Of a stretch of DNA of 35,000 nucleotides, positions 25,524-32,681 are shown in pieces. Location: assembly GCA_902521725.1 (NCBI GenBank), contig CABYTF010000006.1, positions 1-35,000 of the forward strand, in the 5' to 3' direction. The notes beneath the pieces are model-generated. The model ran no database searches, was not told where the DNA came from, and saw only the letters and a list, made by a program, of their open reading frames with translations. Made by a program: the position numbers and the translations under genes. Source of the stretch: an uncultured Gammaproteobacteria bacterium. GTDB taxonomy: Bacteria > Pseudomonadota > Gammaproteobacteria > GCA-002705445 > GCA-002716945. How positions within the stretch are numbered: the stretch's first letter is position 1; each line of letters begins with the position of its first letter.

Positions 25524-26606
25524 ATGAATAAAGAGAACATAGAAGCGCTATTAAAGGACTATCACTGTCCATATATGGGAACAGATTTAGTAAGTGGAAA
25601 CACAGTCAAAGAAATTAAGGTTGAGGGAAACAACGTCTTTGTAAAGTGTGTTTTAGGTTGGCCTGCTGAGGGAATCATGCAAGCATTCCATGAAAATATG
25701 GATAAGAAAATAAAGGAAGCTTATCCAGATGCGCAAACCAATCTCGATCTTAGTTACGAAATATCTGCTCATGGTATTCAAAAATCAACAGAGAGAATCA
25801 AAGGGATTAAAAATATAATAGCTGTAGCTTCAGGTAAAGGCGGAGTTGGAAAATCAACAACTGCAGTCAATCTGGCACTAGCATTAAAAGAAGAAGGAGC
25901 AAATGCAGCTATCTTAGATGCTGATATTTATGGTCCCAGTATTCCGAGAATGTTAGGGGTAAGCGGTCAACCTGATTCAGAAGACGGTAAAACACTCATG
26001 CCAAAAATAGGACACGGACTGCAATCCATGTCCATAGGTTTACTTGTAGAAGAAGACACACCAATGATCTGGAGAGGACCAATGGTTACACAAGCCCTAG
26101 AGCAACTTCTTACAGATACCCAATGGAAAGATGTCGATTACCTAATCATAGATTTACCACCAGGAACTGGCGACGTACAGTTAACACTATGTCAAAAGAT
26201 TCCAGTCAGTGGCGCTGTGATCGTAACCACTCCACAAGATATATCTTTAATTGACGCCAGAAAGGGACTTAAAATGTTTGAGAAAGTTGAAGTTCCTGTA
26301 TTAGGAATTGTTGAAAACATGAGTACACATGTTTGTAAGAAATGTGGTCACATAGAGAGTATTTTTGGTGAAGGTGGAGGCGAACAACTTGCTTCCGAGG
26401 CAGGTGTAAAACTTCTAGGTGAGTTACCTTTGGAAAAACAAATTAGAGAAGAGATGGATAAAGGAACACCAACAGTATCATCTAACCCTATGGATCCAGC
26501 ATCCCTAGCTTACAGGGAGATAGCTCGTAAGATGACTGCTACACTTTCAATGCGCAAGAAAGACTACAGTGCAGCATTTCCTAAAATTGTTATTCAAAAC
26601 GACTAG
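25524..26606 (+). CDS. apbC: ApbC/Mrp P-loop iron-sulfur carrier
   Basis: A 360-residue member of the Mrp/Nbp35 family that binds and transfers [4Fe-4S] clusters to apoproteins. An N-terminal DUF59/MIP18 domain (about 1-85) precedes the ATPase, which has the deviant Walker A SGKGGVGKSTT (about 103-113), DADIYGPSIPRMLG, and the CxxC (C271-K-K-C274) that holds the bridging cluster. The open frame begins with TTG at 25491, but the ATG at 25524 has a ribosome-binding site and gives the usual N-terminus. It lies upstream of dcd, the Pseudomonas arrangement. Confidence 0.95.
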   Translation: MNKENIEALLKDYHCPYMGTDLVSGNTVKEIKVEGNNVFVKCVLGWPAEGIMQAFHENMDKKIKEAYPDAQTNLDLSYEISAHGIQKSTERIKGIKNIIAVASGKGGVGKSTTAVNLALALKEEGANAAILDADIYGPSIPRMLGVSGQPDSEDGKTLMPKIGHGLQSMSIGLLVEEDTPMIWRGPMVTQALEQLLTDTQWKDVDYLIIDLPPGTGDVQLTLCQKIPVSGAVIVTTPQDISLIDARKGLKMFEKVEVPVLGIVENMSTHVCKKCGHIESIFGEGGGEQLASEAGVKLLGELPLEKQIREEMDKGTPTVSSNPMDPASLAYREIARKMTATLSMRKKDYSAAFPKIVIQND

Positions 26607-26646
26607 GAATAGCTATCATCATAGCTCTATGATATTTTTTATAGAG

Positions 26647-26655
26647 TGATAATAT
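26647..26655 (+). promoter_or_regulatory. Putative extended -10 promoter for dcd
   Basis: TGATAATAT ends six bases before the dcd ATG at 26662. Its layout matches that of dacA (TGn-TAATAT, six bases, ATG). No good -35 is visible. A weak AT-rich hairpin (CTCTAT 26625-26630 / ATAGAG 26641-26646) lies just upstream. Confidence 0.45.
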
Positions 26656-26661
26656 ATCTTG

Positions 26662-27228
26662 ATGACAATAAAATCTGATAAGTGGATTAAAGATATGGCG
26701 GAGAGCCATGGAATGATCGAACCATTCCAATACGATCAAGTCAAACAAAATGGTAAGGGCTCAATTGTCTCATTTGGAACATCTAGTTACGGATATGATG
26801 TTCGTTGTTCTGACGAATTTAAAATCTTTACAAATATAAATTCATCTTTTGTTGATCCTAAAGCTTTCGATGAACAGAGTTTTGTGGATGTAAAATCTGA
26901 CGTGTGCATCATTCCGCCAAATTCGTTTGCCCTTGCTCGCACCGTCGAGTATTTCAGAATTCCTAGAAAGGTGCTTACTCTGTGCTTAGGTAAATCAACT
27001 TACGCTAGATGTGGGATTATCGTTAACGTGACGCCACTGGAACCTGAGTGGGAGGGACACGTAACTTTGGAATTTTCCAATACCACACCACTCCCGGCCA
27101 AAATATATGCTAATGAAGGTGTAGCGCAATTCATATTCTTAGAGTCCGATGAAGTTTGTGAAACCTCTTACAAAGATCGTAAAGGTAAATATCAGGGACA
27201 AAAGGGTGTCACACTACCTAAAACATAA
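26662..27228 (+). CDS. dcd: dCTP deaminase
   Basis: A 188-residue trimeric enzyme that deaminates dCTP to dUTP, the main route to dTMP in gammaproteobacteria. Visible motifs are [36 protein letters not shown], the active-site [12 protein letters not shown] with the catalytic Arg/Ser, and [24 protein letters not shown] with the catalytic Glu. The ORF can be extended one codon to a TTG at 26659, but the ATG at 26662 is the sensible start. It lies 55 bases behind apbC. It converges on the CIA30 gene with a 13-base gap and no terminator. Confidence 0.96.
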   Translation: MTIKSDKWIKDMAESHGMIEPFQYDQVKQNGKGSIVSFGTSSYGYDVRCSDEFKIFTNINSSFVDPKAFDEQSFVDVKSDVCIIPPNSFALARTVEYFRIPRKVLTLCLGKSTYARCGIIVNVTPLEPEWEGHVTLEFSNTTPLPAKIYANEGVAQFIFLESDEVCETSYKDRKGKYQGQKGVTLPKT

Positions 27229-27241
27229 AGTATTTTATTAA

Positions 27242-27829
27242 TTAGTATAATTCGATCGAGGCTAAATCGATCTCGGCGACAAATTCTCTTCCTATGGCTA
27301 CAACTCCAATTGTTTTTATGTCTTGGGATGATACATTGGATGGCTGATAAAAATTAGATTTTCTGAATGTCGTAAATGGAAGCTCAACTGTCGTCCAAGT
27401 ATCAGTAGCTTGAAATGCAGATTCATAGTATTGCCAGGGTAAAAATAAATACTTTGTTCGGATATGAACAGTATATTCGTTATCATTTCCTCTTACTCTT
27501 AGCCTCACTCCTTTGAAGCTTTTACCTTTAGGATGATTTTCTATTTTAGTTCTGAACTGTATGAAACCCCCATTATTCTCCAGAGATAACTCACCAGTCA
27601 TTCGATAAAAGTAAGTACCATTCTCTTGTTTAAATTCTAGCGAACCATTTGAGATACCACCCATAACTTTATCTGTAACGAAGCACCACTTTGCATTACC
27701 GCTCTCGCAGAACTCCTCGTCCGGTACACCAGATTGGTTTTTCATATCGTCAATAATCATCTTGTCAGCCATAGAATTACTACTTATAAAATATGTAATA
27801 ACTATAAAAATAGTATATTTGAGTTTCAT
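27242..27829 (-). CDS. Periplasmic CIA30-family (NDUFAF1-like) protein
   Basis: A 195-residue protein starting at the ATG at 27829, which overlaps the stop of the HAD phosphatase gene as ATGA; an in-frame GTG at 27844 is less likely. The first 21 residues (MKLKYTIFIVITYFISSNSMA) form a signal peptide, so the mature protein is exported. The body is a CIA30 beta-sandwich with galactose-binding-like fold: WCFVTDKVMGGISNG, GELSLENNGGFIQFRT and FKGVRLRVRGNDNEYTVHIRT. The mitochondrial member assists complex I assembly, but bacterial exported forms have no established function. The name is by family only. Confidence 0.8.
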   Translation of the reverse strand: MKLKYTIFIVITYFISSNSMADKMIIDDMKNQSGVPDEEFCESGNAKWCFVTDKVMGGISNGSLEFKQENGTYFYRMTGELSLENNGGFIQFRTKIENHPKGKSFKGVRLRVRGNDNEYTVHIRTKYLFLPWQYYESAFQATDTWTTVELPFTTFRKSNFYQPSNVSSQDIKTIGVVAIGREFVAEIDLASIELY

Positions 27830-28479
27830 CTGAAACTTATGCACTCCCAGTTGTTACTTCTGCCTATTTCTCTAAGTTTATCATCACCATCAACAATAAT
27901 CGGATTTTTTACTTTTTCTAACAGAGGTAGATCATTGAATGAATCTGTATAAAAAGATGCTTGCGATAGATCAAAGTTATTTTCGTTTATCCATCTACTA
28001 ACTTTATCGAGCTTACCATCTCGAAAACATGGAGCACCTAGTACATTTCCTGTAAATGAATTATTTTTTATTTCAAATTCTGTTGCTATCAAGACTGACA
28101 CATCGAATATATCTGCAATCGGTCTTGTAACAAAATCATTAGTGGCAGTTGCGATGATGACCTCCTTCCCTTGAGAGTGAGCTTTATCGATAAGATCTTT
28201 GCCTACTTTTGTAACGATTGGTTTAATTTTTTCTTCAATGAATTGATCTCGAAGCCCTAGTAATACTGACATATCGTTAGCTACAAGAGGTCTTAAACAA
28301 AATGACAGAAATCCATCTATATCCAAACTGCCTTCGTAGTAGTTATTGTAGAAGCGTTCACTTTCATCGAGGTATGACGAATCGACTATTTGCTGCTCGG
28401 ATAAGAAAATTCCCCAATTTCGATCGCTGTCTCCAGCAAGGAGTGTGTTATCTAAATCAAATATTAAAAGTTCATTCAT
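27826..28479 (-). CDS. HAD-IB family phosphatase (SerB-like)
   Basis: A 217-residue HAD hydrolase. The nucleophile motif is FDLDNTLL (D8 and D10), with a subfamily IB helical cap (FYNNYYEGSLDIDGFLSFCL). Motif II is IATATNDFVTRP, and motif IV is YTDSFNDLPLLEKV. Similar genes lie beside rppH in Pseudomonas (PA0335/PA0336), where I recall this phosphatase being assigned to histidinol phosphate; the substrate here is open. A MurNAc-6-phosphate phosphatase (MupP) role is conceivable given the recycling genes, but MupP belongs to a different HAD subgroup. It is divergent from rppH and coupled to the CIA30 gene. Confidence 0.82.
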   Translation of the reverse strand: MNELLIFDLDNTLLAGDSDRNWGIFLSEQQIVDSSYLDESERFYNNYYEGSLDIDGFLSFCLRPLVANDMSVLLGLRDQFIEEKIKPIVTKVGKDLIDKAHSQGKEVIIATATNDFVTRPIADIFDVSVLIATEFEIKNNSFTGNVLGAPCFRDGKLDKVSRWINENNFDLSQASFYTDSFNDLPLLEKVKNPIIVDGDDKLREIGRSNNWECISFR

Positions 28480-28589
28480 TTTTGATTAATAAGCGATAAT
28501 TAGTCGTATATACTAGTATCATTATATCGGTTCAGGGGGAATGATTAAAGCCGTGTCTATAAAGTACATTTTAGCACTTAAACAAAATC

Positions 28590-29066
28590 ATGGATAAGAA
28601 AAATTATAGACGAGGAGTGGGTATGATTATTATAAATAATGATGGTCGCTTTTGGCTCGGCAAAAGGATAGGCACAGAAGCATGGCAATTTCCACAAGGT
28701 GGAATAGACAAAGGCGAGAAAGTTAGAGAAGCCATGTATCGCGAATTACATGAGGAAACTGGCTTAGAACAGGACACAGTTGAAATATTAAGCATTAGCA
28801 AAAGATGGTTGGTCTACCACATACCTCACGTGTTTCAGAGGCATAATAAAAAATTCGATGGGGCAATGCAAAAATGGTACCTGTTGAAACTTATCGACAG
28901 TGATTCAAAAATAAATTTAAATGCTAGCGGTCATGCTGAATTTGATGATTGGAAATGGGGCGACGAGAAAACTGCAATTAAAAGCGTTATTAGATTTAAA
29001 CGAGATGTTTATAAGAGTATTTTGAAAGAATTTAAAGATGTTTTAGATGGGCTTGTACACAACTAA
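28590..29066 (+). CDS. rppH: RNA pyrophosphohydrolase RppH
   Basis: A 158-residue Nudix hydrolase that removes pyrophosphate from 5'-triphosphorylated mRNAs and so triggers RNase E decay. It opens with YRRGVGMIIINNDGRFWLGKR, and the Nudix box is GGIDKGEKVREAMYRELHEETGL (23 residues, complete; starts near 36). WQFPQGGID and the later QKWYLLKL fit RppH rather than other Nudix enzymes. The 110-base gap upstream contains an AGGGGGA and a short open frame overlapping the start, so the leader may be about 50 bases long. The gene is divergent from the HAD phosphatase and overlaps the 3' end of hemJ by 24 bases. Confidence 0.93.
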   Translation: MDKKNYRRGVGMIIINNDGRFWLGKRIGTEAWQFPQGGIDKGEKVREAMYRELHEETGLEQDTVEILSISKRWLVYHIPHVFQRHNKKFDGAMQKWYLLKLIDSDSKINLNASGHAEFDDWKWGDEKTAIKSVIRFKRDVYKSILKEFKDVLDGLVHN

Positions 29067-29453
29067 TGCAACAATCAAAACCAAAAATATTACTGGTACT
29101 TCATTAAATATTCGATACCAAACATGACTGTGAGAATTACTGTCAGTCTTAAATTTTTCTAGTAAGACTCCACACCACACATGATAGAGAGCCAAAACAA
29201 AAACTAACAATATTTTCATCTTAAGCCAGTAAGACATCACGTGATACTCTATCAGTAGTACACCAAATAGCACTGTAAGCACTGCACCAGGAGTCATAAT
29301 CCCCCAAAACAATTTTTTCTCCATAATCTTAAATCTATCTTTTGAGATTTGATCTTCAGCTTGGGCATGATAGACATACAGGCGTGGTAAATAAAAAAGT
29401 CCAGCAAACCATGTCACCATGAAAATAATGTGTAGTGTTTTATACAGCAGCAT
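29043..29453 (-). CDS. hemJ: Protoporphyrinogen IX oxidase HemJ
   Basis: A 136-residue membrane protein with four predicted spans. The N-terminus LHIIFMVTWFAGLFYLPRLYVYHA is characteristic of HemJ (UPF0093), with a conserved His (H8) thought to bind haem, and MEKKLFWGIMTPGAVLT follows. It oxidises protoporphyrinogen IX to protoporphyrin IX, the penultimate haem step, in place of HemG or HemY. It is divergent from argC, a common Pseudomonas neighbourhood, and overlaps rppH tail to tail. A TAGAAT box ends seven bases before the ATG, so the transcript should be almost leaderless. Confidence 0.9.
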   Translation of the reverse strand: MLLYKTLHIIFMVTWFAGLFYLPRLYVYHAQAEDQISKDRFKIMEKKLFWGIMTPGAVLTVLFGVLLIEYHVMSYWLKMKILLVFVLALYHVWCGVLLEKFKTDSNSHSHVWYRIFNEVPVIFLVLIVALVVYKPI

Positions 29454-29460
29454 GTTTATT

Positions 29461-29466
29461 ATTCTA
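29461..29466 (-). promoter_or_regulatory. -10 box for hemJ
   Basis: TAGAAT (5 of 6 to the consensus) lies seven bases before the hemJ ATG on the minus strand. The -35 region is not recognisable. Confidence 0.4.
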
Positions 29467-29476
29467 CCTTTAAATG

Positions 29477-29516
29477 TATAATGTGCCTAAATAATTAGCT
29501 ATTAAAATATGAGGGT
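29477..29516 (+). promoter_or_regulatory. -10 box and Shine-Dalgarno for argC
   Basis: TATAAT at 29477-29482 predicts a start near 29489. GAGGGT (29511-29516) lies six bases before the ATG at 29523. argC therefore has a normal 5' leader of roughly 34 bases. Confidence 0.55.
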
Positions 29517-29522
29517 ATCTAA

Positions 29523-30539
29523 ATGATTTCTGTAGGCATAGTAGGAGCATCAGGGTTTACTGGTGAAGAACTCGTAAAGCTACTTTTGAAACACCCAGAT
29601 GTCTCACTTGATGTCCTTACCTCAAGAACACATGCCGGTAAAAAAGTAAGTGATTGTATAAAGCTCGGTACAGGTTTGGACAAAAAATTTTTAGAACCTG
29701 CAGTAGATAATTTGTCACATTGTGATGTAGTTTTTTTTGCGTCACCTAATGGTGTAGCTATGGATATGGCAAGGGAACTTGTAAAAAATGATATAAGATT
29801 AATAGATATATCTGCTGATTTTAGGATACCTGATGCTGAAATATGGGAGCAGTGGTATGGTCAAAAACATACATCCCCAGAACTCATTGAACAGTCCGTA
29901 TATGGTTTGCCTGAGATGAAAAATCAAAGAGATAAAATAACAAATGCAAAAATAATTGCCAATCCAGGTTGTTACCCAACATCGTCATTATTAAGTCTCT
30001 TACCAATACTTGATGTGATTGACGAACAAAGAATTATTATCAATGCAACTTCTGGTATAACAGGAGCTGGTAGGAATCTTAATCCTGATAAGTTGTTTGC
30101 ACCTGGGACTGAAAATTATCAAGCCTATGCAGTAGCAAAGCACAGGCACTATCCTGAAATGTTAAATCAGATACAACATATAAATAAAAATACAGATGTA
30201 CTATTTGTGCCACACTTGAGTTCGATTGAAAGAGGAATATACTCTACTCATTACCTAACTATAAAAGATCTTGATTTAGATCATCTATACGATGTCTATG
30301 ATGATTATTATAAAGACTCTCAGTTCATAAAAATCATTAATCAGACTTATCCTAAACTTGGTGAAGTCAATACCACTAATGATTGTCTAATCTCACTATT
30401 TTCATCCTCAGATAAAAACGAAGATTCTAATCTTGTCATCATAAGTGCGATCGATAATCTGATGAAGGGAGCCTCAGGGCAAGCCGTACAAAACATGAAT
30501 ATTATGTTCGGACTCAAAGAATCTACTGGATTAGTCTAA
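29523..30539 (+). CDS. argC: N-acetyl-gamma-glutamyl-phosphate reductase
   Basis: A 338-residue NADPH-dependent enzyme of arginine synthesis that reduces N-acetylglutamyl phosphate to the semialdehyde. The N-terminal dinucleotide-binding motif is GIVGASGFTGEELVKLLLKHP (starts near 4). The catalytic C150 is in ANPGCYPTSSLL, and the C-terminal NLMKGASGQAVQNMNIMFG is typical of ArgC. The length is normal (E. coli 334). It has its own promoter and ribosome-binding site and precedes the bactofilin gene by 67 bases, a conserved order in many gammaproteobacteria. Confidence 0.97.
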   Translation: MISVGIVGASGFTGEELVKLLLKHPDVSLDVLTSRTHAGKKVSDCIKLGTGLDKKFLEPAVDNLSHCDVVFFASPNGVAMDMARELVKNDIRLIDISADFRIPDAEIWEQWYGQKHTSPELIEQSVYGLPEMKNQRDKITNAKIIANPGCYPTSSLLSLLPILDVIDEQRIIINATSGITGAGRNLNPDKLFAPGTENYQAYAVAKHRHYPEMLNQIQHINKNTDVLFVPHLSSIERGIYSTHYLTIKDLDLDHLYDVYDDYYKDSQFIKIINQTYPKLGEVNTTNDCLISLFSSSDKNEDSNLVIISAIDNLMKGASGQAVQNMNIMFGLKESTGLV

Positions 30540-30567
30540 ATTTAATCAAATTATCACAAAATTTTTG

Positions 30568-30597
30568 TTGAAATACATTCAAAATGTAGGGTAGACT
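30568..30597 (+). promoter_or_regulatory. Promoter for the bactofilin gene
   Basis: TTGAAA (30568-30573, 5 of 6), an 18-base spacer, and TAGACT (30592-30597, 4 of 6). The start should fall near 30604, about three bases before the ATG at 30607. Confidence 0.5.
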
Positions 30598-30606
30598 GAA
30601 TGTCCT

Positions 30607-31080
30607 ATGGGAATTTTTGATAAAATACAAGATACTACCGCTGCAGTAACATCTAGCGATAAAAACACTACATCAATTGGTGAAAATTGTACCATTGATG
30701 GAGACATCACTTTTGATAAGACAATCGAAATACATGGTAAAATTACTGGTACTGTCAAGATTGCTGAAAATTGTACTACTGCGATGCTTGTCATTAAAAA
30801 GAACGGTATTGTTGAAGGCGATGTCTATGGTGACGAGGTAGTCATAGAGGGTGAAGTTATTGGTAATGTAACTGGCAAAAAGAAAATTACTATCAAAAGC
30901 TCTTCATTTGTATCAGGTAATGTTTACTATGATATTTTAGATATGAATGGTGGTGCGACAGTAAATGGCAACCTTATCAGAAATAAGGGAAAAGAACCTC
31001 AAAAACTTGAAGACAATTCTGCAGTTTCATTGAATATTAAAAGCGCAGACAAAGAAGATTCTAAAGAAAAGCTTCTGTAA
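30607..31080 (+). CDS. Bactofilin (polymer-forming cytoskeletal protein)
   Basis: A 157-residue bactofilin. A short N-terminal tail leads into a right-handed beta-helix region (about 25-125) with repeated short strands separated by glycines: IGENCTIDGDITFDKTIEIHGKITGTV, GIVEGDVYGDEVVIEGEVIGNVTGKKKI and SGNVYYDILDMNGGATVNGNL. A lysine/glutamate-rich disordered tail follows. Bactofilins form nucleotide-free filaments at the membrane and often direct local peptidoglycan synthesis or lytic enzymes; in other genomes the gene is paired with an M23 peptidase, which is not seen here. Its position among argC, erpA and anmK is the usual gammaproteobacterial one. Confidence 0.9.
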   Translation: MGIFDKIQDTTAAVTSSDKNTTSIGENCTIDGDITFDKTIEIHGKITGTVKIAENCTTAMLVIKKNGIVEGDVYGDEVVIEGEVIGNVTGKKKITIKSSSFVSGNVYYDILDMNGGATVNGNLIRNKGKEPQKLEDNSAVSLNIKSADKEDSKEKLL

Positions 31081-31086
31081 CATAAA

Positions 31087-31114
31087 TTGTTATTTAAAAC
31101 TTTTTTGTTATAAT
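31087..31114 (+). promoter_or_regulatory. Promoter for erpA-gltA
   Basis: TTGTTA (31087-31092), a 16-base spacer and a perfect TATAAT (31109-31114). Transcription should start near 31121, with a 17-base leader containing a weak AGAGA before the ATG at 31138. Confidence 0.6.
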
Positions 31115-31137
31115 GTACCCACTGTAGAGATCACATT

Positions 31138-31497
31138 ATGGAAAACGTTACAACAACAATTCAAGATAAAGAACCACTCATCTTCACAGATAGTGCTGCA
31201 GAAAAAGTTAAAAAATTAATCGAAGAAGAGAAAAACCCCTCGCTTAATCTAAGAGTATTTATCACAGGCGGCGGTTGTTCTGGTTTTCAATATGGATTTA
31301 CTTTTGATGAGAAGATTCAGGACGGTGATGCTGAAATTGCAAAATGTGGAGTCAAACTTCTTGTTGACCCAATGAGCATTCAATATCTAAGAGGTGCTGA
31401 AATTGACTATCAGGAAGGACTCGAGGGAGCGCAATTCATAATAAAAAATCCCAACGCAAAAACGACATGTGGCTGCGGTTCTTCTTTTTCAACATAG
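31138..31497 (+). CDS. erpA: Iron-sulfur cluster insertion protein ErpA
   Basis: A 119-residue A-type carrier. The three cluster cysteines are C47 ([11 protein letters not shown]), C111 and C113 ([10 protein letters not shown]). The N-terminal extension and the [13 protein letters not shown] start fit ErpA rather than IscA or SufA, as does the location beside anmK and tyrS. ErpA delivers [2Fe-2S]/[4Fe-4S] clusters to targets such as IspG/IspH. The citrate synthase gene follows after 8 bases and is likely on the same transcript. Confidence 0.93.
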   Translation: MENVTTTIQDKEPLIFTDSAAEKVKKLIEEEKNPSLNLRVFITGGGCSGFQYGFTFDEKIQDGDAEIAKCGVKLLVDPMSIQYLRGAEIDYQEGLEGAQFIIKNPNAKTTCGCGSSFST

Positions 31498-31505
31498 AAC
31501 ACTGA

Positions 31506-32681
31506 ATGACAGATTCAAGCACGCACTTATATAGCCCTGGGCTAGTCGGTATAATAGCTACTGAATCATCTGTGTCAAACATCAATGGTAAGAAAGGCAT
31601 TCTCAGTTATAGAGGATACTCTATTGAAGAATTAGCTCAAAAAAGTACTTTTGAAGAAACCTCTTACTTACTCTTGTTTGGAGAGCTTCCTACCTCAGCT
31701 CAATTAAAGAAATTTACATCCAAAGTGACACAATACCGGGATCTTCCCGAAGAATTAGTCTTAATTTTGAAAGCTTTGCCGAAACACACTAGGCCAATGG
31801 ACGTGCTTCAGATGGCTGTGTCCTCACTCGGCACTTTTTATGACTTAGAGGTAAGCCCTGAGAAAGTCAAAGGCAAAAAGTACAATGATGAATATTTCTT
31901 GAATACATCAGCTGCACTTATTGGAGCATTAGGCTCTATTGTGGCTGCTTGGCATAGGATCCGAAATGGAGACGAACCAATATCATCTAAACCTGATTGT
32001 AAATATGCAGAGAATTTTTTGCATATCCTGGGTGCTGAAAAAATAACACCACTTATGACTCGTATAATGGATGCAACATTAGTTCTTCATGGTGAACACA
32101 CCATCAATGCGTCCACTTTTACTGCTATGGTAACTTCATCCACACTTGCTAATGCATCTCAGGTCGTTGCGTCTGCGATTGGATCATTATCAGGTCCTTT
32201 GCATGGTGGAGCTAATGAGAAGGTTATTGCGATGTTGCAAAAAATTGAGTCTAAAGAAGAAATAAGACCATGGCTAGACGATACATTAAAAGCTAAAAAT
32301 GTTGTCTGGGGCATGGGCCACAGAGAATACTCTGTCAAAGATCCTAGAGCTAATATACTAACTGACATGGTGCAGCAACTATTTGATGAGAGAGAAGGTG
32401 GTGTTACAGATATATTTGAAAAAGCTATTGAGTTAGAGAAGGCTTGTGAAGAAAAATTATCACATAAAGGAGTTTATCCAAACGTTGATTTTTACTCGGG
32501 AATTCTTTACAAAGAGATGGATATTCCGACTGATATTTTCACACCAATTTTTGCAATGTCACGTGTTTCAGGCTGGCTGGCGCATTGGATAGAACAGATA
32601 CAAGATAATAAGATTTTCAGGCCTACACAGAATTATGTAGGCTCAGATGATCGAGCTTATATTGATATCAGCGATAGATGA
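31506..32681 (+). CDS. gltA: Citrate synthase, short dimeric type
   Basis: A 391-residue citrate synthase with all three catalytic residues: H233 (GPLHGGANEKV), H272 (GMGHREY) and D328 (NVDFYSG). The N-terminus SPGLVGIIATESSVSNINGKKGILSYRGYSIEELA resembles the short enzymes of cyanobacteria, Gram-positives and Thermus rather than the 427-residue, NADH-inhibited hexameric GltA of most gammaproteobacteria. The closely related 2-methylcitrate synthase (PrpC) is possible, but no prp genes are nearby. It condenses acetyl-CoA with oxaloacetate at the entry to the TCA cycle. In Pseudomonas no citrate synthase lies between erpA and anmK, so the placement is notable. Its 3' end overlaps anmK by 14 bases. 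Confidence 0.9.
   Translation: MTDSSTHLYSPGLVGIIATESSVSNINGKKGILSYRGYSIEELAQKSTFEETSYLLLFGELPTSAQLKKFTSKVTQYRDLPEELVLILKALPKHTRPMDVLQMAVSSLGTFYDLEVSPEKVKGKKYNDEYFLNTSAALIGALGSIVAAWHRIRNGDEPISSKPDCKYAENFLHILGAEKITPLMTRIMDATLVLHGEHTINASTFTAMVTSSTLANASQVVASAIGSLSGPLHGGANEKVIAMLQKIESKEEIRPWLDDTLKAKNVVWGMGHREYSVKDPRANILTDMVQQLFDEREGGVTDIFEKAIELEKACEEKLSHKGVYPNVDFYSGILYKEMDIPTDIFTPIFAMSRVSGWLAHWIEQIQDNKIFRPTQNYVGSDDRAYIDISDR

Noticed and set aside
26614-26640. Hairpin TATCAT/ATGATA with T6 after apbC as a terminator
   Set aside because: The stem is six A/T-rich pairs with a nine-base loop, too weak to call; an alternative fold overlaps the dcd promoter region.
28541-28597. An 18-codon open frame after AGGGGGA, overlapping the rppH start, as a leader peptide
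   Set aside because: The purine run directly abuts the ATG, too close for normal ribosome binding, and a frame this short is expected by chance.
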